A stretch of DNA of 64,000 nt from Triglochin maritima (GCA_963682175.1 OY821791.1:32176326-32240325), one strand, 5' to 3'; counted from the stretch's first letter, positions 34,640 to 46,547 are shown. Numbers and translations are program-made. Notes: generated by a model from the sequence alone, not told the origin.

Positions 34640-34764
34640 GTCCTTTTCGGCCACGGGATTTATCCGTCCGTTGCTGAATTAACACTATCCGTCGCTAATT
34701 TACCCATCAGTGACGGATATTACGGTTTGGCTTACCGTGGCCGTTGTCCCATATTCTAGTAGTG
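34640..34764 (-). mobile_element. CACTA-type terminus
   Basis: The right end reads CACTACTAGAATATGGGAC on the minus strand from 34764, a classical CACTA terminus. It is followed by subterminal units ccgtccgttgctgaa, ccgtcgctaatttaccc, agtgacggat. The other end and the 3-bp duplication are not identified, so the element extent is unknown. Confidence 0.6.
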
Positions 34765-35169
34765 TAACAATTCCAACGGATGACGTACATATACAATATA
34801 AAATGAGTGCATCATGGTAATACACATAAAACATTCACTTCTTAAATTAGATAAAATTATATCTTAAATATATTAGTTTAAAAATGTAATAAATTTTATG
34901 TGCAATAATAAAAATTTAAGTAAATTTAAAGATTCATGAAAAAATAACTAATTTAAACATATATAGGAAAAAATATTATATTAATCTAGATATCCGTATC
35001 CGACCAAAATATACATATCGTATCACCAAAATTCAAACAAATCCATATTCGTAGAAACTTGAAATATGATATTGTATCCATATCGGTCCAAATATGAAAA
35101 AATAATATTGAATTCTTAAAAGAAAATATAATTACAAACTATTCTATTCTCGGATATTAATTGTCCACC
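34765..35169. other. Unassigned AT-rich spacer
   Basis: No supported feature. Confidence 0.5.
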
Positions 35170-36122
35170 AACTTATGAGAATCGGCATCATATATATGCG
35201 TCCTGCCTGTAGTGCAAAGGTTTTTGCTTCGGGGTACCCACACAAATGGGAAAAAAGACATTCCCGAAGACACTAAGGTTGACTATTCTATGGAGCATGG
35301 ACGGTCTTGTTCTTCTTCGAGTTCTTGAACTAAAAATTAGACATTCACTACAAATTACATTTTAAAGAAAATGGTGTTATATTGTAAAAGATGAAATTAA
35401 GTACAATTTCGTCGGTCAGCATGACGTAAGATTCAAATTTACTTTATATCGGTGTAAAGAACTTAACTTTACATAAATAAAAATAAGATAAGGACAATGA
35501 ATTGCAAATTAACCAAAGTGTCAAACATAAGCAAGCCCAGATCCCTTCGCAAAAGCAATTGTAAACATCATCAATGAACCATTTACATTGCTTAATTATA
35601 CATCATGGATACCAAAATCCTCGTTTCTGATGGTAATTAGGTTTGATGATAGAGAGCAGTATTAGGATGACATAATCAAGACATCCAAACATGGATAATG
35701 CAATGACGCCCTTGAGTTTGAAGGATAAGATGATGTAAGTGTTATATCCTAACCCTTGCTTAATATTTTAATTGTGTTTAGGAGGTGGTTTAGAGATGGA
35801 TTAAGATGAACGGGTGAGATCCATTGTGGAGAGTATATAAAGGTTTAAACCTTTTCTCTCTCTCTCTCTCTCACTTCTCTCTCTCACCGCACGTCTCTCT
35901 CTTTTTCTCTCTCGCTCATTTCTATCTCCCGTAGGCGAGCCGGAGGATCTGGATTTGGAGTGGCGGAGAGGAGCTTGGACGGTTGCCGGAGTTGAGGTGT
36001 TCGCCGGAGGAGAGGAAGTTTTGCGAGGAAGCGTTGCCGTTGGTTCTTCAAAGGCTTCTTCAAGCCTTAAAGTATGTCAAACTTGCTTTTACGCTCACCT
36101 ATTATTAGTGTGGGGGTGTGAG

Positions 36123-36693
36123 TGGTCGACAGTAGGCCGTTTTGGCTCGTCGGACCTGCACAACAGTTTTTTGCACTATTCGGTCGACCAGTGTTTGGGT
36201 TCGGTCGACCGGTTATAGTGTATTTTCGACAAATCCCTCGCACCGGTCGAACGATACCCTTTGGGTGGTCGACCGGTTGTGCAATTCTAGCGAGAGATGG
36301 ATGCTCTGGGTATTTTCGGTCGAACGGGACCCCTTTGCCGGTCGACCGAAAGTACTGTTGTAGGTCGGTTGGGGCATTGACCATCCAAACGGTCGACCGC
36401 CAGTTTGACTCGTCCGATCGACGACTTAAGTTAACTTAATGGAGATCGACCAGAAGTGTGGTTTCGGTCGACCGTGTAGTGTGGACTGTTGGTGAGTTCT
36501 ACTGGAGGTTTTCGGTCGACCCGATGTCATGGGTCGTCCGACCGTTTTATCGTGGTTTGCAAAAATGGTTTTCTTACTGGTACTTTTCGGTCGATCGGGT
36601 CCCTTTTGCCGTTCGACCGATTGACGGGTTTTTCGGTTGGGCCAGTTCTCTGGGTGAGGATCGGTCGACCGAAAGACGGCTTTTGTTTGACCG
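36123..36693. promoter_or_regulatory. Paired CGGTCGACCG palindrome array (Tekay 5' LTR)
   Basis: Palindrome starts: 36181/36202, 36244/36266, 36317/36339, 36366(weak)/36390, 36443/36465, 36513/36535, 36588/36610, 36662/36684. Within-pair offset is 21-22 bp in nearly every pair. Successive pairs are 63, 73, then mostly 70-75 bp apart. The 3' LTR repeats the geometry (42160/42182, 42224/42246, ...). Here the array lies 270-850 bp downstream of the TATA box, unlike in the copia and solo LTRs. Confidence 0.85.
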
Positions 36694-36832
36694 CTTTTAC
36701 ACAGTTGGTGTTGGGTGTTGCTGTTGATTGGCTAGAAGGCAACGTGTTCACCGACCCTTTTGGGGAAATAGACTAACATGTCGGCCCTATAGTGATCAAT
36801 GGTGACACATGAGGATGGGTGATTGTTTTGCC

Positions 36833-36990
36833 GTGGCTCCGGTGAATGAGGCAAAGCCGTGGCTCCGGCGATAGATGCAAAACCGTGGCTCCGGTAACAC
36901 TGAGGCAAGGCCGTGGCTCCGGCGAATGAGGCATGTATAAGTGGTCGCCGTGGCTCCGGCAATTGAGGCAAAACCGTGGTTCCGGTGAAT
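36833..36990. repeat. Short tandem repeat, ccgtggctccggc units
   Basis: Seven units of about 24-33 bp built on ccgtggctccgg(c/t)...tgaggcaa, six to seven copies between 36833 and 36990. The 3' LTR has the same array with fewer units (42821-42945). Confidence 0.85.
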
Positions 36991-37391
36991 GAGGCAAATG
37001 TTGATGGTTTTCAGTGGTTGAGATTGTGGCTGTTTATGGCTTTTCGTATTCATTGTTCATATATGTGTTAGGGTTTGGCATACGAGGTTTCCTTTTGGAA
37101 ACTCAGACATGTTTCATATCTGCTTTTCAGGCCGAGAGCGGCGTTAGGCGGGTGGTGACAGCGGAGGAGGTGCTCGGAACTAGATCCTGTTTTCCTTCCT
37201 TTTGAGGTGGTTGTGATTACATATCTATATTTTCAGTTTACGAGCTTTTGATGTAATCACATTCTTTTGTAAACTCGATCACATATATATTATATGTTGG
37301 TGCACCTGTGTGTATATCTTTGCGTAATGTCCTCACTTGATTGTATATTTAAATTTTAAAATTTTCCGCTGTGTCTGAGTACGTTACAACT

Positions 37392-37403
37392 TGGTATCAG
37401 AGT
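37392..37403 (+). other. Primer-binding site (initiator tRNA-Met type) of Tekay
   Basis: tggtatcagagt, 3 bp inside the 5' LTR. It matches the common plant TGGTATCAGAGC site. Confidence 0.85.
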
Positions 37404-37498
37404 GGTTAGTTTCGGCATCTTCGTCCAAAGAAACCACCCTTAGAGTTGTGTCGAGCATGCATGCATTGTCTGATTCATGTTTTGTGTCTCTTGTGTAG

Positions 37499-40400
37499 AT
37501 GGCACCGAGACGCGTGAGACCTCCTCCCCGAGACCGTAACACCAGTGATGAGGTGGGTGAGGGGAGCAGGGAGGAGGAGTGGAGGACGCTCCAGGGCACG
37601 CTGGGTAAACTGGGCGAGATTCTAGAGCGCCAATCTGCCCAGGCTGAGCAGGGAGGAGCAGGCGCAGTTCTGGATCGGTTTATGCATCAGCATCCCCCAT
37701 CCTTCGATGGTTGTGGCGACCCTGAGGCAGTCGAGGACTGGGTCTTTAAGATCCAGAAGATTTTTCGGGCGATAGGATGTCCTCCTGAGAGGAAGGTGGA
37801 TCTAGCCACCTACGTGTTAGACGGCGTTGCAGCCAATTGGTGGAGGTCCACTTCTGCTGTGGTTTTCGAGGACAGTGAGGAGTTGGGCTGGGAGGATTTT
37901 CTGGCGGAATTCAACCAGCAGTATTTCTCGTAGCACACTCGCGACAGGAAGTTTGCAGACGCTGTGAAGTTTGCGACCATCATGAATCAGGATAGCCGGG
38001 ACATCGAGGAGGCTAGGAGGTTGCAGGTGAAGACCGAAGTGCATCCGGGGAGTCAGTTGTCAGGGAATCCGGGCAAGAGGCCCCCGATTGACGGAGGTGG
38101 AGCACCGCAGGCTGGGCAGTGCAGGCAGTGTGGTGGAGTTCATCCCGAACGCGGTTGCAGGCCCCGTTCTGGTGCTGGTCATGGTTGTTGCCAGCTGGGT
38201 CACTTTATTCGTTCTTTCCCGAGTAGGCCGGGTGTGCCTATCATTCGACCGGGATCGTCCACAGCTGGTGGAGCTGGACCGAGTCGTTTAGTAGCACCAC
38301 CCCAGCAGGGGAAGAGGGCAGGTCACGTGTTTACCGTCCAGGCAGAGGAGGCTAGAGATGCCAGCACGGTGGTGGAAGGTACGCTACTCGTTACAGATTT
38401 GGTAGCTAGGGTGTTGTTCGACTCTGGGGCCAGACACTCGTTTATCTTTGAGTAGTTTGCGAGCGTGTTGGGCCATACCCCTGCGATGTTGACTGCCACT
38501 TTGGAAGTCAGCACACCCCTGGGTTTGGTGGGCACGGTGGGGAGATTTCTTCCCGGCACCACGATTGCTTCCGCATGCCAGGAATTTCCGGCTGACCTAG
38601 TCTTGCTACCGATGGTAGACTTTGATATCATACTTGGGATGGATTGGTTGTCCCAGTACGATGTTTGAGTCTTATGCCGTGAAAAGAAGATTTTGATTCC
38701 GAGGCAGGGTTTGCCTGATCTGCTGATCAGAGGGAAGAGGGACAGAGGAGGTCGGTTGGTGGTTTTTGCAGTTAGAGCTCAAAAGTTGATTCAGCAGGAT
38801 TGCAGAGCTTTTGTGGCCACTCTATTAGTTTTAGATCCTGAGGTGAGCAGTTTAGAGGACATCGAGGTGGTCCGGGTTTTTCCAGAGGTCTTTTCATAGA
38901 TCACTGCTTTACCGTCTTCTAGAGAGTTAGAGTTCGGCATAGATTTGGTAGCTGGGACCACACCGCAGTCAAAGGCTCCGTACAGGATGGTGCCGACAGA
39001 GTTGGCGGAGCTGAAAAAATAGTTGCAGGATCTGATGGATACTGGGTTTATCCGACCTAGTGTCTCACTTTGTGGTGCGCCGATATTATTCGTGAAGAAG
39101 AAGGATGGCTTGTTTCGGATGTGTATAGACTACCAGATGCTGAATAAGGTTACGATGAGGAATCGATATCCTTTGCCCAGGATCGAGAACCTGTTTGACC
39201 AGTTGCAGTCTGCGAAGGTGTTCTTGAAGATTGATTTGCTATCCGAGTACCATCAGTTGAGGATCAGAGAGGCAGATGTTCAGAGGACAGCTTTCCGGAT
39301 GAGGTACGAGCACTTTGAGTTTTTGGTGATGCCGTTCGGGTTGACGAACGCGCCTGCAACTTTTATGGATCTGATGAATAGGACATTTAGTCAGTACCTC
39401 GACCGTTTCGTGATTGTCTTCGTGGACGATATCTTGGTCTATTCACCAGATATAGAGCAACACCGGGAGCATCTGAGGATTGTACTTGGCATTCTGAGAG
39501 ATCAGCAGTTGTACGCCAAGTTTTCGAAGTGCGAGTTCTGGCTTCACAGTGTGGCATTTTTGGGGCACATAGTGTCTGGAGCTGGGATATCAGTGGATCC
39601 AGCGAAGGTCGAGGCAGTGACACAGTGGAGAGCCCCGACGAGTGTGACTGAGAGTAGGAGTTTTGTTGGATTGGCGGGCTATTACCGTCAGTTCATGAAG
39701 GACTTCTCGAGACTTGTTTCACCCTTGACAGCGCTGACGCAGAAAGGAGTGAAGTTTGTTTGGTCCCAGAAGTGCGAGGATAGTTTTCAGGAACTGAAGA
39801 GTCGGTTGACGACTGCTCCAGTTCTGACTCTTCCCAGTGGTAGCAGAGGTTTCGTGATTTACAACGACGCATCAGGTGTTGGGTTGGGATGTGTACTGAT
39901 GCAGCACGGGCAGGTAGTGGCGTATGCTTCGAGGCAGCTGAAGGTGCACGAGAAGAATTACCTCACTCACGATTTAAAGTTAGCAGCGGTAGTTCATGCT
40001 CTGAAGATCTGGCGTCACTATTTGTATGGTGAGCAGTTTGAAGTCTTCACTGATCATCAGAGTTTGAAGTACTTGTTTTCATAGTAGGAGCTGATATGAG
40101 ACAACGCAGATGACTCGAGCTGATTAAGGATTTTGACTTCACCATCTCCTATCATCCGGGGAAGGCGAATTCAGTTGCAGACGCCCTGAGTAGAAAAGTG
40201 GAGGTGTTAGCTGCGGGTTTGTGCATTCAGGAGTGGAGACTACTCGAGACATTGTCAGAGTGGATGCCATTCACGGAGAGCTCGGAGGGGGCAGTGATTG
40301 CGGGTCTTCGAGTGGAGCCGCAGACCGTCAGTCGAGTTGTTCAGGCTCAGCACAATGATGAGGAGTTGACTAGTCTGCTACAGTCAGCTGTCAGGGATGG

Positions 40401-41696
40401 ATCAGACTTCACTGTTGGAGTGGATGGAGGCCTGAGGTTCAGGAGCCGGATCTGGGTGCCGATGGTCGATGAGCTGAGAGATAACATCATGGAGGAGGCA
40501 CACCGAGCCAGATATTCCATTCATTCGGGGAGTACGAAGATGTATAAAGATCTACAACGAAACTTCTGGTGGAGAGGGATGAAGCGTGATGTGGCTGATT
40601 TTGTGGCTAGGTGTTTGGTTTGCCAGCAGGTTAAGATCGAGCACCAGAGACCAACAGGACCGATGCAGAGTATAGAGCTACCTAAGTGGAAATGGGAGCA
40701 TGTGACGATGGATTTCGTCACCGGGTTGCCGAAGACGAAGAGCTTTCATGACGCGATTTGGGTTATAGTCGATCGACTGACCAAGTCGGCACACTTTCTG
40801 GCTATCCGGACTACTCTACCTTTGGAGGGTCTGGCGAGGTTGTATATTGAGGAGATTGTCAGATTGCATGGGGTGCCAGTGAGTATCATTTCAGATCGAG
40901 ATCCGAGGTTCACTACCAGATTCTGGGGGAGTTTGCAGCAGGCTCTGGGAACTCGTCTGAAGTTCAGTACAACGTTTCATCCACAGACAGATGGGCAGGG
41001 CATTGGGATGAGCACTTGTCATTAATTGAGTTCACCTACAACAACAGCTACCATGCGATCATTGGGATGGCGCCGTACGAGGCTTTGTACGGGAGACCTT
41101 GCAGATCATCGGTATGCTGGAGTGAGGTAGGCGAGCGACAACTAGTCGGACCTAAGATTGTGCAGATGTATGCTGAGAAAGTTGACGTGATCAGGCAGAG
41201 ACTAACGACAGCTCAGAGTAGGCAGAAGAGCTACGCGGATCGGCGTAGGCGTGTGCTGATTTTTGAGGTTGGAGATCGTGTCTTTCTGAAGATCTCACCG
41301 TCGCGGGGGGTGATGATATTCGGGAAGAAGGGGAAGCTCAGTCCGAGATATATTGGGTCGTTTGAGATTTTAGACCGAGTTGGAGAGGTCGCCTACCGGA
41401 TCGCGTTGCCGCCATAGTTATCTGGTCTTCATAACATCTTCCATGTTTCGATTGAGGAAGTACGTGGCATATCCTTCTCACATGACCCAGATTGAGGTTC
41501 GAGAGATCCAGCAGGATTTGTCTCTTAAGGAGAGGCCCGTGGAGATTGTGGATCGGATGGAGCACCAGCTTAGGAGGAGGACTATCCCTATGGTTAAGGT
41601 TAGGTGACAACATCACTCTGAGCGAGAGGCTACTTGGGAGGTTGAGGAAGAGGTCCGGAAGTTGTATCCGGGGCTGTTTGGTAAGCACTGGATTTA
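37499..41696 (+). pseudogene. Tekay gag-pol, broken
   Basis: Starts MAPRRVRPPPRDRN at 37499. Gag capsid region (37680-37930) with the WWRST and EFNQQYFS segments. Zinc-knuckle region around 38130-38220. Protease LFDSGA at about 38410. RT 39020-39560 with [10 protein letters not shown]. RNase H with [10 protein letters not shown]. Integrase with H-H-C-C (CLVCQQVK) and D-D-E core (VTMDF, SDRDPRF). Chromodomain-like tail ([17 protein letters not shown]). Premature stops occur after EFNQQYFS, after SFIFE, after YDV, and in the LFS/ELI segment. A 61-bp deletion at about 40998 shifts the frame before the integrase C-terminus. The paralogue at 1414-4752 keeps that segment. Confidence 0.92.
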
Positions 41697-41731
41697 ATTT
41701 CGTGGGCGAAATTCTTTTGAGGAGGGTGGAT

Positions 41732-43346
41732 TGTTATATCCTAACCCTTGCTTAATGTTTTAATTGTGTTTAAGAGGTGGTTTAGAGATGGATTAAGATG
41801 GACGGATGAGATCGATTGTGGAGAGTATATAAAGGTTAAAACATTTTCTCTCTCTCTCTCTCTCTCTCACTTCTCTCTCTCACCGCACGTCTCTCTCTCT
41901 CCCGTTCATTTCTCTCTCCCGTAGGCGAGCCGGAGGATCTGGATTTGGAGTGGCGGGGAGGAGCTTGGACGGTTACCGGAGTTGAGGTGTTCGCCGGAGG
42001 AGAGGAGGTTTTGCGAGGAAGCGTCCCCGTTGGTTCTTCAAGCCTTAAGGTATGTCAAACTTGCTTTTATGCTCACTTATTATTAGTGTGGGGGTGGGAG
42101 CGGTCGACGGTAGGCCGTTTTGGCTCATCGGACCTGCACAATAGTTTTTCTACACTATTCGGTCGACCGGTGTTTTGGGTTTGGTCGACCGGTTATGGTG
42201 TATTTTCGACAAATCCCTCGCACCGGTCGAACGATACCCTTTGGGTGGTCGACCGGTTGTGCAATTCTAGCGAAAGATGGATGCTTTGGGTATTTTCGGT
42301 CGAACGAGACCCCTTTGCTAGTCGACCGAAAGTACTGTTGTAGGTCGGTTGGGGCGTTGACCATCAAAACGGTTGACCACCTGTTTGACTCGTCCGACCG
42401 ACGACTTAAGTTAACTTAATGGCCGATCGACCGGAAATGTGGTTTCGGTCGACCGTGTAGTGTGGACTGTTGGTGAGTTGTACTGGTGGTTTTCGTTCGA
42501 TCGGATGTCTTGGGTCGTCCGACCATTTTATCGTGGTTTGCGAAAATGGTTTTCTTACTGGTGCTTTTCGGTCGTCCGGGTCTCTTTTGCCGTTCGACCG
42601 AATGACACATTTTTCGGTTGGGCCAGTTCTCTAGATGAGGATCGGTCGACCGAAAGACGGCTTTTGTTCGACCATTTTTACACAGTTGGTGTTGGGTGTT
42701 GCTGTGGATTGGCTAGAAGGCAACGGGTTCACCGGCCCTTTTGGGGCAACGGACGGACAGGCCGGCCCTATAACGATCAGTGGTGACACATGAGGAGAGG
42801 GTGATTGTTTTGCCGTGGCTCCGACGATAGATGCAAAACCGTGGCTCTGGTAACACTGAGGCAAGGCCGTGGCTCCGGCGAATGAGGCATGTATAAGTGG
42901 TCGCCGTGACTCCGACAATTGAGGCAAAACTGTGGCTCCGGTGAATGAGGCAAATGTTGATGGTTTTCAGTGGTTGAGATTGTGCCTGTTTATGGCTTTT
43001 CGTATTCATTGTTCATATATGTGTTAGGGTTTGGCATACGGGGTTTCCTTTAGGAAACTCAGGCATGTTTCATGTCTGCTTTTCAGGCCGAGAGCGGCGT
43101 TAGGCGGGTGGTGACATCGGAGGAGGTGCTCGGAACTAGATCCTGTTTTCCTTCCTTTTGAGGTGGTTGTGATTACATATGTATATTTTCTGTTTACGAG
43201 CTTTTGATGGAATCACATTCTTTTGTAAACTCGATCACATATATATATTATATGTTGGTGCACCTGTGTGTATATCTTTGTGTAATATCCTCACTTGATT
43301 GTATATTTAAATTTTAAATTTTTTCGCTGTGTCTGAGGACGTTAGA
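41732..43346 (+). repeat. 3' LTR of Tekay element
   Basis: Very similar to 35740-37388. It ends cgttaga instead of cgttaca and has a shorter ccgtggctccgg array, hence the 34 bp length difference. Confidence 0.93.
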
Positions 43347-44159
43347 AAATTTTAGTCAAGAAAAGAAAAATTATCATATACCGAAATTGTAGAGGTTGAT
43401 TCGATCGCCAAGAAAAGAAAAATTAGCATCACTGAGTCCACAATGCCAATAACCAAAAGTATAGTCTTCTTGCTTCGGGTATGCTTCGCAACCAATATTG
43501 AATATCGCAACCGAAACGACAGAACAGAAAGAAGCAGTAAAGTTCACATTAACAAAAAATCTGTAACACACATGAATACATACATATGTTAGATGACATA
43601 TATATTTAATATATATGTTCATAATTAATTAAGGGCCATGGAAGTTTATAGTTTTGTGAATTTGATTTTGATCTTTAATATTGTCATTTGCCTGAGCCAT
43701 CTCCTATAATATTATCCCCTCAAAATCAAACTTGTACTTATAAACCTAATTAGGATATCGTATGTATATATATTTATATGATTTTTTCATGGAGTTTGAA
43801 AGTTTTTATATGGGCAAGTTGAGAGAAAGAAATGTATAAATTAATGGGTATTGACAAATTATGCATGTTTATTAGTTATAAAACTATTGCATTGTTTGCA
43901 TTGAAACTGAAAGGGATTTAGATGTGCTCGTCCAACAAAGGATTATCTCAAAATATGGTGGTCATAAATAGGTGAATTAGGTTTTGTTATATTTCTATGG
44001 ATTAAAGTAGCATAGCTCGCCAACGGTTTGTAGCTTTCCATAAATGTAAATTTTGTTTTGAGAATAAACAAGACTATGCACTAAATTAATTCCCATCAAT
44101 CCAAGAAATTTTGAGAAAAACCGAGGTCGCCCACAGATGGCAGAACAAACAAGTTAATA

Positions 44160-44906
44160 AAACTATTGGGTCATAATTAACATGTTACGACGAGTGTGAC
44201 CTCTTTCTTCAAACAATTGCAAATTAAAATTAATATGAAGTATCACCTAATTATTCAATCATCTGCATGTTTTTGAAAATACTTTAAATTACCACAAAAA
44301 GCAACGAACCATTTCTTTTTTTCAAGTCACGAAATGTTTAGCACTTTAAAGTTTAAACGGACCATGTCGATTGTCGGGTTAGCCTTTCGAGAAGCAATTC
44401 GGTTGGGTTTGGGTTCCATAAATTAAGTTCCTAACCAAATCCATCAAATGTGAGAACAAAAATGAAAAAATCCGTACCAAATTAATTTCTCCCAAACTCC
44501 AATCGCAGACCAAATCAACCCTAAGAGTATAGAATCTCAAATTTCTATATCAAAATAGTAAAAGCGTCGAACATGACGTTCATAACAATTAAAGACAAGG
44601 TGATTGGAGATTACTAGAAAAACCATGATCTGATTACAAAGTCTTAAAACGACAAATAACAAATTACAATCCAACATATGTAAGTGGTCAAACATATATA
44701 AATTAAAACTCTGACTCATTGAAAAAAATAAACATAAACACTAACAATCAAAACACCCAAAAGTCCTAAAACAGACACATTTGCAACACATTGACAAAAA
44801 GGGATTGGAAACAGAAATGGAAATATAACCATACCAAATTAATTTTTACAACACAAAGACATCATACATATGATATCACTTCCACGAAATTGCAGGCAAT
44901 TCAACC
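44160..44906. other. Spacer between CASP-like blocks B and C
   Basis: AT-rich, with no gene recognised. The right end holds the 3' flank of the intact CASP-like gene. Confidence 0.5.
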
Positions 44907-45570
44907 CTACTTCTGGTTGAATCCGAGGAGCGAAAGTAGTACTAGAATGAAATAATCAAAAGCTCCAAACATCGACATCACAATTGCTCCGGTAACTTGG
45001 CTGCAGAACTTGTTGGAAGAGTCACAGGGTTCATTCTTGGTAGCAATCGCCAGGATGGCTATGGGAGCTCCATTGGACGAGAAAAGAAAAACCACAATCA
45101 TCAAGTCCACAATGGCAACCACCAAAGCTATCATCTTCTTCGATGGAGATCGCATCGTTGGGATCAAAATCCCAAGAGAAGCTAAAGAGTAAATGGCGGC
45201 GATCGTGTTCGCAGCAACAAAGTATCTGTAAATACATACATACATATATATAATTGTATGAACGTAAGTAAGAGAAAGTGTAAATTAAACTTTAGGATTG
45301 AGGAAATTAAACTTACTTTATGAATTGAAAATCGATAGCTTTGATCTTGGTTTCGTAGTCGGAATAATAGCCACTGTAAGTTGAGCGTTGAACGGCAGTC
45401 CCCATGACCACCGTGGCAATGAAGGTGGTGACAAATCCGACAACTCGAAGGCCCACAAAAAGCACTTGGGACATATTTATTGTGGCCATCTCGGCCGCCG
45501 TCACGCCCTGTGGTGGTGGTGGTGGTGGAGGGGTTTCATAACCATTACCTTTGGCTATTGGTGGACTCAT
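44907..45570 (-). CDS. CASP-like protein, intact two-exon gene (copy C)
   Basis: Exon 1 45317-45570, donor gtaagt (45316-45311). Exon 2 44907-45225 after acceptor tttacag. Spliced length is 573 nt, 190 residues, normal for the family. A cytosolic N-terminus with a Pro run (ETPPPPPPPQG) is followed by a first membrane segment (VLFVGLRVVGFVTTFIATVVMG), an extracellular loop with YYSDYETKIKAI, then YFVAANTIAAIYS, VDLMIVVFLFSSNG, and a last segment GAIVMSMFGAFDYFILVLLSLL. CASP-like proteins form membrane scaffolds in the plasma membrane, and Casparian-strip members guide lignin deposition. Which CASPL group this is cannot be told. The 3' LTR of a copia element lies 90 bp upstream of the ATG in the same orientation, so its native promoter has been pushed 6 kb away. 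Confidence 0.88.
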
Positions 45571-45659
45571 CTCCTTCTTTCCTTACAAACAAAATGTTAT
45601 AGTACTAGAGTTTACGCATACACATATAATCATCCATTACAAATTTATAATCTAGCTCT

Positions 45660-46547
45660 TGTTGGGAGGGGGATCTATGATGCACTAACGCGACACGGAT
45701 TACACGCACCACGAAATATAGAATATTGACTGTGGAATTAACTTCTGACCCTCTCTCAATCTTAATGCAACAAGTAAACACAAATAAGATGAAATAGTAA
45801 GCAATCACACAACACATCTGAAGCAAACCACGACACACGCGATTTTATAAGGTTCGGCAAGATGCCTACGTCCTTGGGGGGTCTCCTGCGGGTTTCCTTT
45901 CCTTGAAGCTCTTCTCCAACAAGAGAAGTCTCCGAGATTACAAACGATTGGAAGCAATATGTCTCCCAAAGCACTCTAGATCTCTCTCTGCCTAATCTCT
46001 CTCAAGGGAATAAGTATTGTATGTTGTCTCTCAAGATTAGGGCGAAAATCCTATTTATAATGGGCTAAATTCGTACAGAGAATAATTCAGATCGTGCATA
46101 ACTGTCTTGAAACGGTCGACCGGAATTCCCCATTGATCGACCGATTTTCGGTTAGTTCGCGTAACTGCCATCGTTCGGTCGACCGCTTACCCGGAGCCGG
46201 TCGACCGTTCCGGGCTTCTGAATAGCGCCCGAAGCTCTTGGACGTTTTCGGTTGACCGTGAGTCAAACACCGGTCGACCGATCTGCATGCCGATTTTCAT
46301 CTCGCAGCTACTGTCGCTTTTCGGTCGACCGCGTGCCCAACACCGGTCGACCGGATCTCGATCGATCCTGAGCTCCAAATCTACTGATATTTTTCGATCG
46401 ACCGTGTTCCCATAACCGGTCGACCGATCCTTATCTGATCTGAGCCCCTGTGGCTCCTGGAGTAATTCGGTCGACCGGACACTTAAGTTTCGGTCGACCG
46501 ATTCTCCCAGAATTCCTGTATTAAGCAATTATAAACCAATTCCAACA
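45660..46547 (-). repeat. 3' LTR of copia element
   Basis: 888 bp. TATAAATAG (minus) at 46051-46059. The palindrome array is at 46113-46500. About 95% or more similar to 50866-51754 by eye. Confidence 0.93.
46113..46500. promoter_or_regulatory. CGGTCGACCG paired array with exact 73-bp period
   Basis: Starts: 46113/46134, 46176/46198, 46249/46271, 46322/46344, 46395/46417, 46468/46491. First members from 46176 on are exactly 73 bp apart four times. Pair offset is 21-23 bp. Spacer sequences have diverged, while ten of the twelve 10-mers are perfect or one base off. The array ends 54 bp upstream of the minus-strand TATAAATAG. Confidence 0.92.

Larger units (their letters stand above)
35740..37388 (+). 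repeat. 5' LTR of Tekay element
   Basis: TGTTATATCC...CGTTACA. TATATAAA at 35834-35841, a CT-rich run at 35865-35885, the palindrome array at 36123-36693, and a GTGGCTCCGG-type tandem repeat at 36833-36985. Confidence 0.93.
35740..43346 (+). mobile_element. Tekay/Del-type Ty3/gypsy chromovirus, full length with both LTRs
   Basis: LTRs 35740-37388 (1649 bp) and 41732-43346 (1615 bp). The primer site ttggtatcagagtgg begins 2 bp after the 5' LTR (37391) and fits initiator tRNA-Met. The polypurine tract gaggagggtgga (41719-41730) precedes the 3' LTR. The 5' flank is gtaag. The 3' flank is aaatt, so the target duplication is not preserved or the edge has changed. The coding region is broken. The insertion is inside CASP-like copy B. 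Confidence 0.92.
35630..43580 (-). pseudogene. CASP-like membrane protein, copy B, interrupted by Tekay element
   Basis: Exon 2 is split. The part upstream in reading order is at 43347-43560 (YRFFVNVNFTASFCSVVSVAIF, then the VDSVMLIFLF segment in a shifted frame), and the C-terminal end is at about 35630-35739. Between them lies the 7.6 kb Tekay. Exon 1 is missing: sequence corresponding to 21379-21560 of copy A is absent between 43630 and 43860, although flanking sequence on both sides is present. It shares with copy A the one-base frame change at cccgaagcaagaag. Confidence 0.75.
35170..44130. repeat. CASP-like duplication block B, split by Tekay
   Basis: 35170-35739 matches 19190-19720, and 43347-44130 matches the continuation (about 19745-19960 and 21595-21860). 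The two halves were one unit before the retrotransposon inserted. 35239-35330 holds a short insertion absent from block A. Confidence 0.8.

Noticed and set aside
24286..34764. One large CACTA element from cactacaaagt (24288) to 34764 carrying the P450
   Set aside because: The left sequence does not continue like the right terminus, no subterminal repeats match, and the span crosses other complete elements.
35740..43346. 5-bp target duplication gtaag for the Tekay insertion
   Set aside because: The 3' flank reads aaatt and the LTR edge itself is altered (gttaga). The duplication could not be shown.
46113..46500. Regular palindromic repeats resembling a CRISPR array
   Set aside because: This is plant nuclear DNA inside an LTR. 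Repeats come in pairs, the short spacers are 12 bp and shared in pattern, and no cas gene exists.
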